DNA of 18,501 nucleotides, taken from Acidobacteriota bacterium (GTDB taxonomy: Bacteria; Acidobacteriota; UBA6911). The stretch covers positions 1 to 18,501 of the forward strand of contig JAHFUH010000040.1 in assembly GCA_023265215.1 (NCBI GenBank). Direction: 5' to 3'. Made by a program: the position numbers and the translations under genes. The notes beneath the pieces are model-generated. The model saw only the letters and a list, made by a program, of their open reading frames with translations. It was not told the origin of the DNA and made no database searches. Positions 7,257 to 14,083 of the stretch are shown here, piece by piece; the stretch's first letter is position 1; each line of letters opens with the position of its first letter.

Positions 7257-9239
7257 CTAGCCGCCCAACTTGCTTAGTTGGCTGCTAAGAGATGATTGCG
7301 TAACGCTCAACATTCTGAGAGCTTGGTCGGCCTGATTGTATTGATCCGTCAACATTTGTTTTTCAACATCAAGCCGAGCCTGATAAGAGCTGATTTCATC
7401 GTTGAGAGACTTTATATTCTGGTTAAATGAATCTGTTGAATTATGGATTGGGCCCGTTAACGGGTCGGTAATGCCGGCCAGTCTACTATGCAGATTCATA
7501 AAGATGCTTGAGCCTTCAGTGCCCGCATCTGCTAAGGCCACGGTTATCGATCCGTAATCGCCAATTGCAGTCTGCGCGACGCTTAACCTCAAATTTTCTT
7601 CCTGTTGTCCCGTTGCGCCGGTGAGGATCAACCCGCTCCCGACTGCAGCATGTCCATTGATCAAGCCGGCGATATCGGCCCCTGAAGCGGTTGCCGGAGT
7701 GGTCCCGAATCCCGTGAAGCCTGAAGATCCGTCTCTGTTCGATACAATAGTTATGCTTTGATCACTGCCATAACTATTGGTGGCTATTTTGATTTTCCCT
7801 GTTCCGTCGTCAGTCGCCGTGATTGCCATTCCCTGGACGGAAAATGCGCTGTTTATTTTCGACAGGACGGACGAAAGGGAGTCATTCTGAAGAAGAGTCG
7901 CTGTGGCTGATTTTGAGCCGGAAGTTATGGTAAGAGTTTCATTATCGGCCAAAGATACAACCGACTGGTTCCCTACCAGCGACGCTTGTTGGGCCAGGCT
8001 CGTGATCTGAAGGGAATATGTGCCGGCTTGTGTCTGCGTCGTTTTGGAATTATAAGTAACTCTCTTATCCGTAGCAGTTGCATTGTCTGAGGGCGTTCCA
8101 TTTCCAAGAAAGAGGGCTGCGACACCTGCAAAATTTGATGACAAAGCAGACTGGAGTTTGGCCGAATCCAGGCTCAGACTGCCGTCTCGATTGAAATCGA
8201 GGCCAGCCTGTCCTGAGAAATTAAGGCTCGTGTACCGGTTTGCGATGGATTGAGTGATCTGGTTTTGCAGGTTGCTTTGAATGCCTCGAAGAGTCGAATC
8301 GCCGGAGAGGAGACCAGCCTTTTTGCTTGTGGCGTTGTAAGCGAATTGAGAATTGATAAATGAATTGACGCTGTTGTAAGCCGAGACAAAATCGTTAAGA
8401 GATGAAATTATGGAATCGATATCCTTTTCTACCGTTAGATTCACGGCTCCCATCGTCATGGCTTTCAACGCAAACGTTACTCCGGGAATGACGTCGGAAA
8501 TAGTGTTGGTGCTTTTTGTGATGCTGACGCCGTTCAGAACGAATTGGGCGTCGGTTGCTGACTGCTTTTGCTCCAGGTTCAATGATTGGCCGCCTGATAG
8601 ATTGTCAGTGACAGAAAAACTGTTTGCTGTCCCGGCATCGTTTGCAGTAATAAGAAGCTTAAATGGATTGGATGTCCCATCATTGATGATCGTGGCAGCA
8701 ACACCGGCGTTGGCCGCGTTGATCGCGTTGCATACCCCTGTCAGTGTGTTATTGGATTGGTCAATTGTTACTGTTACAGCGTCATTTGCGCCGGTTTTGA
8801 TCGTTAGCGTTCCTGTGCCGGCTGTGGTGGAGGAAGTGTCGGCAAAATTGGCCGCCGCCATGGATTTTGCCTGAGCCAGGCTGGTTACCGCAATCGAATA
8901 AGTCCCCGCGGAATTTACGTTATCTGCTGTTGCGGACACGTAAGCATCATCCGAGGATGTAACCTTGCATTTGGAAAAGATGCTGTTTTCAAGTCTGTCC
9001 GCGAATGCATAGGGGTTGATTAGTGGCGTGTTAGTTGTGCCATATAGAATAGTATCGATTTTGTCGGAGAGAGTCGAGAGATTGGTATTGAGGCTTTGAA
9101 AGGCACTGACTTTGCTCTGCAGAGTGGTTACCTGGCTCTGCATGTTGCGCACAGGCGCGCTATCGACATAGATAAGATTATCCACAATACTGCCTACGTC
9201 GATCACACTGTTGACAAGATTTATGGACGAAGAGCTCAT
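7257..9239 (-). CDS. fliD: Filament cap protein FliD (hook-associated protein 2)
   Basis: The 660-aa protein has the FliD N-terminal domain (residues 1-100) and C-terminal domain with its terminal coiled coil (SLNDEISSYQARLDVEKQMLTDQYNQADQAL in pieces). FliD forms the cap under which flagellin subunits fold at the filament tip. Two hook-IN-type repeats are visible: one opens GTYSIAVTSLAQ at residue 112 and the other GTYSLQITSLAQ at 406, each running about 95 residues and ending in an ATDDGTGKIKI-like strand. At 660 aa it is at the long end for FliD, and the duplication explains much of this. Two cysteines (91 and 170) are unusual for a filament protein. The start has a poor ribosome-binding site; a possible sigma-28 -10 lies about 145 bases upstream. 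Confidence 0.93.
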   Translation of the reverse strand: MSSSSINLVNSVIDVGSIVDNLIYVDSAPVRNMQSQVTTLQSKVSAFQSLNTNLSTLSDKIDTILYGTTNTPLINPYAFADRLENSIFSKCKVTSSDDAYVSATADNVNSAGTYSIAVTSLAQAKSMAAANFADTSSTTAGTGTLTIKTGANDAVTVTIDQSNNTLTGVCNAINAANAGVAATIINDGTSNPFKLLITANDAGTANSFSVTDNLSGGQSLNLEQKQSATDAQFVLNGVSITKSTNTISDVIPGVTFALKAMTMGAVNLTVEKDIDSIISSLNDFVSAYNSVNSFINSQFAYNATSKKAGLLSGDSTLRGIQSNLQNQITQSIANRYTSLNFSGQAGLDFNRDGSLSLDSAKLQSALSSNFAGVAALFLGNGTPSDNATATDKRVTYNSKTTQTQAGTYSLQITSLAQQASLVGNQSVVSLADNETLTITSGSKSATATLLQNDSLSSVLSKINSAFSVQGMAITATDDGTGKIKIATNSYGSDQSITIVSNRDGSSGFTGFGTTPATASGADIAGLINGHAAVGSGLILTGATGQQEENLRLSVAQTAIGDYGSITVALADAGTEGSSIFMNLHSRLAGITDPLTGPIHNSTDSFNQNIKSLNDEISSYQARLDVEKQMLTDQYNQADQALRMLSVTQSSLSSQLSKLGG

Positions 9240-9383
9240 GGCTTGGTGTGTGTGCCTTTCTTTTTATCCAGGGGGACAAATATAATTATGACGTGACAGG
9301 CAGAACGGCAGAGTTTTGTTTCATCCAACGGCATAATACGATCCTTCCCGGGGGTCCATGAAATAGGATCCGGAACACTAAAC

Positions 9384-9411
9384 TTATCGTCCGTTTCGCC
9401 TCTTTGGAATA
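9384..9411 (-). promoter_or_regulatory. Possible sigma-28-type promoter before fliD
   Basis: On the minus strand a perfect GACGATAA (9384-9391) matches the -10 of the other late promoters. The -35 position, 16 bases further upstream, is only TATT (9408-9411), so the match is incomplete. If used, the fliD leader would be about 138 nt, like the two flagellin leaders. Confidence 0.4.
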
Positions 9412-9432
9412 GCGGTTTCTGGCGTTCCAAGT

Positions 9433-11325
9433 TTAGAGAAGCTTGGTTTTTGCGCTGCAATTTTCGTTAAGATTTGCAGTAATTTGGAGGAGCGCTTTAT
9501 CAATCTTGGACAATGCTTCCCGGACGGAATTGAAATACTCTGCGTAAATGGCGCAGAGTTCCGACAATAATTGAGAATCCAAGCGTTGCCGCACGACTGT
9601 GTTCCGCCTCCGCAAAAAGTTGAAATTTCCCATTTGGTTCAGACAATCCATTAGGGGCGCCAGATGGGGAGCGGAATAAATGGCGTCCTTGGCTGCCTCA
9701 AGTTGATGCATGAGTTCACTTGGGGAGTTCACTCCATTGGATTCACAAAGCCTCAGGCCTTTTCTTAGAACATCCCGAATTGAGATGGATTCACCCAGGA
9801 GTTGCGAAAGATCAACGCCTGCATAGAGGATGTTGCTTTTTTGGGCCTCAGCGTAGGCGGATGCGACGCGATTCCGAAGATCCAGATTGTTGCGGCACTC
9901 TCGATGGAGGGCATCCCGGAGACTTGAAATTTCCACGTGATTCCTCAAAATGCCGCCTTCAGTCGCATTGATAAACCGAGCTTCCGGATGGTCTCGACGA
10001 ATCTTAATTATCCAATTCCAATAAGCAGTGAGTTTGTCTGTCGATTCAACCGGTCTGCCAAATATATCCTCGACAGTGACGGTGCGCCGTGAGGATCGTA
10101 GATTTTCCTGCTTATTATGCCAATCCGCGGGATTCAGAACTCCGGCGAACCACTCCTCGTCAAAACAAATTCCCGTGCAGTATATCCTCCCGTCAGTGTG
10201 AGCCAAGTCCTGTCCAACAAATATGATCGGATCGCACTGAAGCAAAAGAGCGAAATCCAGGGCCATGGTCGCAACCGAACCCCAGGCGCGAAGCGATCCC
10301 TTATTGCCCAGCATATCGGACAAGGAACGCAGGGATGAATTCTCGAAGGTGCAGGTGAGTGTTCGTTCAAATTCTTCAAATACTTCTGGATAGGAAGATG
10401 CCTCTGCAACGACCAGTGTTTCCTTGGTTGGCGCACCCTTTAGATGAAGAAAATTTAGGTGGGAAGGGTCGCCGGTTAACACAAAGTGCGGATCAATCCC
10501 GGCCGCCAGCAAAGGCTTCAACGCAGTATCGGTCGAGAGAATCAGTGCGTTATCCTGGAAACCGCGAAGCTCGTGGACATTTTTGTCCAGGGATGGTCCC
10601 GCCGAGACAATGATTGCCGGGACCCTTGGAAAAAGCTTTACAAATTTGGCAATTCCAGGCGCAAGAATCGCATTGCGTATATTTTTTACAAAATTATCAA
10701 GGAAAGCTTCAGCTTTTCCCACGAGGGTATTGATATCAGTGAATATTTGGAAAGTCTGACTCTGGATAATTTCGGCCGCTGCCTTAAAGAGGGGTGGATT
10801 TAGGGATACACAGGGCAAGTGTGTGATAAACGCGCTCTTTTGGGCCTGAACCGGATCAAAGAAACGCTGCCACTGTTCCGCTAACTCGGGTCCGGATATG
10901 GGCCAGGCGAAGTGGATATTAGGAAGAGCAATTAGGGACCGGAGGTCGCGCGCTTCAAAAGCAGCTTTCAAAATTTCAAGATCCGATTCCACTATGAAAT
11001 AGTGGTTTGAAGCTGCCGCACTCATTTCTTGCAGTGCATCCAGAATGTAGCCAAGTCCGAATCCAAAAAGAATGAAATAGTCCGCTCCCGAAAAATCCTG
11101 TTTTTTTAGAGTCTGGCGGGCCTCTTTTATGGGATCGTAACGGCTGTGCAGCGCTACGATGGACTCCCCGTGTTCATAGCAGGCGCTTGGATTTCCGGAT
11201 GCGGAAGGGAAGACCTTTACGCTGCTTGTATGAATCTGGCGCAATTGTGCCGCCAGATCGGGCTGCCGATGAGAAAGCAGGGACAAATTTGCTTCAAAAT
11301 GGCTCAAAGGATGAATCCCGCCCAT
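9433..11325 (-). CDS. Maf-type motility accessory factor, DUF115 (flagellin glycosyltransferase)
   Basis: The 630-aa protein carries the DUF115/MAF_flag10 core: an N-terminal part with LFGFGLGYILDAL (residues 87-98), then the central domain with IIVSAGPSLDKNV (238-250), STDTALKPLLAAGIDPHFVLTGD (264-286) and FVGQDLAHTDG. Proteins of this group attach pseudaminic or legionaminic acid to Ser/Thr of flagellin in the cytosol before export. The helical C-terminal part (about 480-630) is less conserved. It stands first in a minus-strand operon with fliD, fliS and a fliT-like gene, behind a sigma-28-type promoter. The sugar donor pathway is encoded by the operon at 14740-17623. The start at 11325 has only a weak ribosome-binding site, but the predicted N-terminus fits the family. 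Confidence 0.88.
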   Translation of the reverse strand: MGGIHPLSHFEANLSLLSHRQPDLAAQLRQIHTSSVKVFPSASGNPSACYEHGESIVALHSRYDPIKEARQTLKKQDFSGADYFILFGFGLGYILDALQEMSAAASNHYFIVESDLEILKAAFEARDLRSLIALPNIHFAWPISGPELAEQWQRFFDPVQAQKSAFITHLPCVSLNPPLFKAAAEIIQSQTFQIFTDINTLVGKAEAFLDNFVKNIRNAILAPGIAKFVKLFPRVPAIIVSAGPSLDKNVHELRGFQDNALILSTDTALKPLLAAGIDPHFVLTGDPSHLNFLHLKGAPTKETLVVAEASSYPEVFEEFERTLTCTFENSSLRSLSDMLGNKGSLRAWGSVATMALDFALLLQCDPIIFVGQDLAHTDGRIYCTGICFDEEWFAGVLNPADWHNKQENLRSSRRTVTVEDIFGRPVESTDKLTAYWNWIIKIRRDHPEARFINATEGGILRNHVEISSLRDALHRECRNNLDLRNRVASAYAEAQKSNILYAGVDLSQLLGESISIRDVLRKGLRLCESNGVNSPSELMHQLEAAKDAIYSAPHLAPLMDCLNQMGNFNFLRRRNTVVRQRLDSQLLSELCAIYAEYFNSVREALSKIDKALLQITANLNENCSAKTKLL

Positions 11326-11366
11326 ATATAAGAAACCACACTTTGCGCAACTGCGCTCTGCTCTTT

Positions 11367-11394
11367 TTATCGTCTTGGGTTTGGCAGCCGCTTA
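11367..11394 (-). promoter_or_regulatory. Sigma-28-type promoter of maf-fliD-fliS operon
   Basis: On the minus strand TAAG (11391-11394), 16 bases and GACGATAA (11367-11374) match the late-promoter pattern seen before flgM and the flagellins, with one mismatch in the -35. The start would be near 11360, about 35 nt before the maf start codon. Confidence 0.7.
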
Positions 11395-11476
11395 GGAAAA
11401 AGGGAAGGAGAAAATAAGATAGCAGCCCAGGTTTATGAGCAGATGGGCAACAACGAGGCACCTATATTCCGAATAA

Positions 11477-11772
11477 AGCTATCAGTAATTAGTCCAATAA
11501 CTGCTAAGGGCTCGCGCAAGAATAACTTCACATTCTGCGGCCGGCTCTCAGGTTGAACAATATGCAGGAAATTGTAATAGGATATTGTATTTATCAGCGC
11601 CGGCCGCCCTTCGGGGCGCGGCGGCGGGCGGGTATCTGCTGCGTTGCCGCGACTCGGAGATGAACCACATCGCCTGCGTCACGGCGCCTTGCATCTGCCC
11701 GCCCGGCGCTCGCGCCAGAATGTGAACTTATTCTTGCGCGAACCCTAAGCTGATGGCTGAATGCTGATAGCT
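11477..11772. repeat. MITE-like element with long imperfect terminal inverted repeats
   Basis: Bases 11504-11537 and 11716-11749 are inverted copies matching at 31 of 34 positions. The symmetry goes on outward in short 7-base units: AGCTATC at 11477 mirrors GATAGCT at 11766-11772, giving arms of about 60 bases. The core (11595-11715) is much richer in GC than the surroundings. It contains a CGCCC-TTCG-GGGCG tetraloop hairpin (11605-11618) and a GGGCGGG/CCCGCCC pairing (11626-11632 with 11698-11704). No transposase is encoded and no clear target-site duplication was found. A partial end-like copy lies at 6302-6322. It could be a non-autonomous transposable element or a structured intergenic repeat. 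Confidence 0.7.
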
Positions 11773-11784
11773 GTATTTTAAAAG

Positions 11785-11817
11785 AAAAGGCGCGTTTATC
11801 CATAAAACGCGCCTTTT
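11785..11817 (-). terminator. Rho-independent terminator of first flagellin gene
   Basis: A hairpin with stem AAAAGGCGCGTTT and its complement, followed on the minus strand by a T-rich run (CTTTTCTTTT), starts 21 bases after the flagellin stop. The flanks are A/T-rich on both sides, so it could work in both directions. Confidence 0.88.
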
Positions 11818-11838
11818 CCTATTATTCAGGTTTGAATG

Positions 11839-12696
11839 CTATCCACGGAGCAGACTGAGTACTGACTGGCTGCTCGAATTGGCTTGTGCGAGAGCGGCAA
11901 TCCCGGACTGCGCCAGAATCTGGTACTTGGTCAGGTTTGCTACTTCCTCAGCGATGTTGGCATCCCGAATACTGGATTCAGCTGCCTGCGTATTCTGGGA
12001 CTGGGTTTGCAGCACTGCGACTGCCGACTGGAGCCTGTTGATACCGGCGCCAATGCCGGCCCGCATATTGGAAACGCCGTTCAGAGCGTTTTTGATTGTA
12101 GTCAATGATGTAGCGGCGTTATCTTGAGTTGTCAGGGTAACAGCCGCTAAGTTTTGGCCGCCCAATGCGGTAACTGTGCTACCACTCGTTGTGATTGTGT
12201 TAATTGTGACCGAGATGGAACTGGCTCCGGTAAGATCGCCCACATAAACGCTTAAGCCGCCGTTGACTCCGGAAGTTGTAAAAATACCATAGCCATTGAA
12301 ATTAGTTTGAGTAGCGATACGCGCGATTTCCGACTGTATGGCTGAAAACTCGTTGTTCAGCGAAGCGCGGCCCGTAGAATCGACTGTTTCTGTTGCTGCC
12401 TCATTTGCCAGCGTAACAGAGCGGGTCAACAGATTGGTCATTTCCTGTAAAGCGCCGTCAGCGATCTGAGATACCGAGATGCCGTCGTTTGCATTGCGCA
12501 CAGCCTGGTTTAGAGCTTGAGTGTTGGCGCGCAAGCTGTCTGCAATTTGCAAGCCTGCCGCGTCATCTGCTCCGGAATTAATACGTTTGCCAGATGACAA
12601 GCGCATCAAAGTGCGGGAGAGGCTGACATGGTTGACGTTTAACATGTTTTGAGCATTCACACCAGCGATATTATTCAGGATACTAAAAGATCCCAT
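11839..12696 (-). CDS. fliC: Flagellin, first copy (short, 285 aa)
   Basis: The protein has the conserved flagellin D0/D1 ends: LNNIAGVNAQ, LSSGKRINSGADDAAGL, then QAVRNANDGISVSQIADGALQEM at the N-terminus, and IRDANIAEEVANLTKYQILAQSG at the C-terminus, ending SVLSLLRG. At 285 aa there is no large D2/D3 domain; the centre (about 130-200) is short and rich in Ser/Thr, where Maf-type sugars would attach. The start is ATG 12696 rather than ATG 12711, because the upstream ATG lies inside the Shine-Dalgarno hairpin and only the shorter protein opens with the canonical MGSFSILNN. It has its own sigma-28-type promoter and terminator and is a paralogue of the next gene. Confidence 0.95.
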   Translation of the reverse strand: MGSFSILNNIAGVNAQNMLNVNHVSLSRTLMRLSSGKRINSGADDAAGLQIADSLRANTQALNQAVRNANDGISVSQIADGALQEMTNLLTRSVTLANEAATETVDSTGRASLNNEFSAIQSEIARIATQTNFNGYGIFTTSGVNGGLSVYVGDLTGASSISVTINTITTSGSTVTALGGQNLAAVTLTTQDNAATSLTTIKNALNGVSNMRAGIGAGINRLQSAVAVLQTQSQNTQAAESSIRDANIAEEVANLTKYQILAQSGIAALAQANSSSQSVLSLLRG

Positions 12697-12698
12697 TA

Positions 12699-12717
12699 GG
12701 ATTTCCTCCATGAATCC
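12699..12717 (-). promoter_or_regulatory. CsrA-type hairpin over the first flagellin ribosome-binding site
   Basis: On the minus strand GGATT and AATCC form a 5-bp stem with the 9-nt loop CATGGAGGA, ending 2 bases before the start codon. The loop contains AUGGA (CsrA-type ANGGA) and the Shine-Dalgarno GGAGGA. A bound CsrA would block ribosome entry. Confidence 0.6.
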
Positions 12718-12834
12718 GAGCTATTTGTGCAACTACACAACCAGATCACGGCTCTGGCAGCCTCGGCGAGGGGTGTCGCTCAGCTCAGTAGAAGGCCCAA
12801 AGGCTTTTCTTCTGTTTTTTTTGGTTCTAGCGGC

Positions 12835-12861
12835 TTATCGTCTGAAGTGAAATGAAGTTTA
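12835..12861 (-). promoter_or_regulatory. Sigma-28-type promoter of first flagellin gene
   Basis: On the minus strand TAAA (12858-12861), exactly 15 bases and GACGATAA (12835-12842) match the sigma-28 consensus TAAA-N15-GCCGATAA with one mismatch. The start would be near 12828, giving a leader of about 132 nt. Confidence 0.9.
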
Positions 12862-12888
12862 GCGGAAAATGCATAGCAAATAGGAAGG

Positions 12889-12924
12889 AGGCGGGTCCCC
12901 CCTTTCCAAAGGACCCGCCTTTTT
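12889..12924 (-). terminator. Terminator hairpin between the two flagellin genes
   Basis: AGGCGGGTCC (12889-12898) and GGACCCGCCT (12911-12920) form a perfect 10-bp stem with a 12-base loop, about 32 bases past the second flagellin stop. The clean T run (12920-12924) lies on the plus-strand side. On the minus strand the following bases are only pyrimidine-rich (CCTTCCTATTT), so termination in that direction may be weaker. Confidence 0.75.
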
Positions 12925-12955
12925 GCCCGCAGTCTATCCTGGTTGGGTGAGAGGC

Positions 12956-13819
12956 TTACCTCAGGCCCTGCATCAGCGAGAGAATGGTCTGGCTGCTTGC
13001 ATTAGCCTGGGCAAGCGCTGCCGTACCGGTTTGCGACAGAATCTGAAACTTGGTCAGGTTCGAGATTTCCTGGGCCATGTTCGCGTCGCGAATCGTTGAT
13101 TCGGCAGATTGGGTATTCAGAGACTGATTCTGCATAACCGACACTGCGGATTGCAGGCGGTTGGATCCGGCACCGATAGCAGATCTGCTATTGGCTACCG
13201 CTAGCAGTGCGCTTCGGATGGTCGCAAGCGCGTCTGATGCACCACTTTGAGTAGCGAGATTCACGATGGCAAGATTCTGCCCGCCTATAGAAGTAACAGT
13301 GTCGCCGGATGTGGTAATCGTATTGATCGAAACGGAGATGGAACTTGATCCGTAAATATCTCCAACAAAAACGTTCAGCGAGCCGTTGAGCCCGGTGGAA
13401 GTGAATAAATGCACTCCATTGAAATTTGTCTGCGCAGCGATACGCGCAATTTCGGCCTGGATCTGGCCGTACTCGTCATTAAGTGAAGCCCGGCCGGTCG
13501 AATCCATTGTACCGGTTGCAGCCTCTTCCGCCAGAGTGACGGCGCGGGTTAAAACATTTGTTATTTCCTGCAGGGCGCTGTCTGCAATCTGTCCGACGCT
13601 GATGCAATCATTGGCATTTCGCACGGATTGGTCGAGAGCGCGAACGTTCGCCCTGAGACTATCGGCGATCATCAGTCCTGCGGCATCGTCTGCACCACTG
13701 TTGATGCGCTTGCCTGAGGAGAGTCGGGTTATGGTTTGGGTTAGATTGGTGCTCGATGTACGCAGCTGACTTTGAGCATACAAAGCTGCAATATTGTTAA
13801 GGATGCTGAAAGCTCCCAT
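12956..13819 (-). CDS. fliC: Flagellin, second copy (short, 287 aa)
   Basis: Like its neighbour, it has flagellin D0/D1 ends (LSSGKRINSGADDAAGLMIADSLRAN near the N-terminus in pieces; IRDANMAQEISNLTKFQILSQTG near the C-terminus) and a short Ser/Thr-rich centre with TINTI or SINTITTSGDTVTSIGGQNLA-type strands. The two genes are clearly paralogues in tandem. One oddity is Cys72 in the almost invariant NANDGIS motif (NANDCIS here; TGC where GGC would give Gly). Cysteine is very rare in flagellins. The ribosome-binding site GGAGG sits in a hairpin. A sigma-28-type promoter lies about 145 bases upstream. It could be a minor or specialised filament subunit, or a copy under relaxed selection. Confidence 0.94.
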   Translation of the reverse strand: MGAFSILNNIAALYAQSQLRTSSTNLTQTITRLSSGKRINSGADDAAGLMIADSLRANVRALDQSVRNANDCISVGQIADSALQEITNVLTRAVTLAEEAATGTMDSTGRASLNDEYGQIQAEIARIAAQTNFNGVHLFTSTGLNGSLNVFVGDIYGSSSISVSINTITTSGDTVTSIGGQNLAIVNLATQSGASDALATIRSALLAVANSRSAIGAGSNRLQSAVSVMQNQSLNTQSAESTIRDANMAQEISNLTKFQILSQTGTAALAQANASSQTILSLMQGLR

Positions 13820-13822
13820 ACT

Positions 13823-13840
13823 GAATTCCTCCGTGAATTC
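13823..13840 (-). promoter_or_regulatory. CsrA-type hairpin over the second flagellin ribosome-binding site
   Basis: On the minus strand GAATTC-ACGGAG-GAATTC forms a perfect 6-bp stem with a six-base loop containing ACGGA, the preferred CsrA geometry (ANGGA in a hexaloop). The loop plus the first stem base is the Shine-Dalgarno GGAGG, 3 bases before the start codon. Confidence 0.7.
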
Positions 13841-13877
13841 TTAGGGAATTGATCTGTAATCCTGAGAGCGATCTTTT

Positions 13878-13891
13878 GAGCATCCGTGCCC
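13878..13891 (-). promoter_or_regulatory. Second CsrA-like hairpin in the flagellin leader
   Basis: On the minus strand GGGCA-CGGA-TGCTC forms a 5-bp stem (one G-U pair) with CGGA in the loop, reading ACGGAU across the closing pair. It lies about 40 nt upstream of the ribosome-binding-site hairpin, a spacing that a CsrA dimer could bridge. Confidence 0.45.
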
Positions 13892-13902
13892 TGCGCCCTG
13901 CA

Positions 13903-13954
13903 GGAAGTTAGCGGAATGTATTCGGTTTCACTGCCTCCGACGTTTATAACTTCC
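13903..13954 (-). promoter_or_regulatory. Stem-loop at the 5' end of the second flagellin leader
   Basis: GGAAGTTA and TAACTTCC (13947-13954 and 13903-13910 on the plus strand) can form a perfect 8-bp stem at the very start of the predicted transcript. It encloses a smaller TCGG/CCGA stem and further GGA motifs. It may protect the 5' end or add CsrA contacts. Confidence 0.45.
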
Positions 13955-13962
13955 GTGGTTGT

Positions 13963-13990
13963 ATATCGTCGCTATGCCTTTCGAAGTTTA
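13963..13990 (-). promoter_or_regulatory. Sigma-28-type promoter of second flagellin gene
   Basis: On the minus strand TAAA (13987-13990), 16 bases and GACGATAT (13963-13970) match the local late-promoter pattern with one change at the last base. The start would be near 13956, about 137 nt before the start codon. Confidence 0.75.
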
Positions 13991-14018
13991 ATCAAAATTG
14001 AAAATTTGTTATTTCTTT

Positions 14019-14035
14019 TTGGCCCGTTAGTTGCT
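14019..14035 (+). promoter_or_regulatory. Sigma-54-type promoter of the flagellin-sugar operon
   Basis: TTGGCCCG-N4-TTGCT matches the sigma-54 consensus TTGGCACG-N4-TTGCW with one mismatch, and the key GG and GC are exactly 10 bases apart. The start would be near 14045, about 40 nt before ATG 14084. It points away from the sigma-28-type promoter at 13963-13990. Enhancer sites were not identified. Confidence 0.7.
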
Positions 14036-14083
14036 TTATGGCAGGAGTGCAATAGTAAGACGCCTGTCCTGCAAAGGGGAGTT

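Larger units (their letters stand above)
11326..11838. other. 513-bp gene-free region between maf and the first flagellin gene
   Basis: No protein-coding gene is supported here. The left part (11326-11400) is the leader and promoter of maf. Bases 11401-11476 show nothing recognisable. Bases 11477-11772 hold a MITE-like inverted-repeat element with a GC-rich core, and 11785-11817 is the terminator of the first flagellin gene. A 69-codon frame on the minus strand across the element is arginine-rich and starts inside the terminator, so it is not counted as a gene. Confidence 0.75.

Noticed and set aside
9236..9460. 74-codon minus-strand frame between maf and fliD
   Set aside because: It overlaps the end of maf and the start of fliD, has no family resemblance and covers the possible fliD promoter.
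11594..11803. 69-codon minus-strand frame over the inverted-repeat element
   Set aside because: It is arginine-rich, starts inside a terminator and reads through repeat arms, which is typical of a chance frame in a GC-rich repeat.
12697..12711. Upstream ATG of the first flagellin gene (5 extra residues)
   Set aside because: This ATG lies within the Shine-Dalgarno hairpin and has no ribosome-binding site of its own; the shorter protein begins like its paralogue.
13886..14083. N-terminal extension of the 14084 gene
   Set aside because: The open frame runs through the leader and promoter of the divergent flagellin gene and the sigma-54 site, whereas ATG 14084 has a strong ribosome-binding site.
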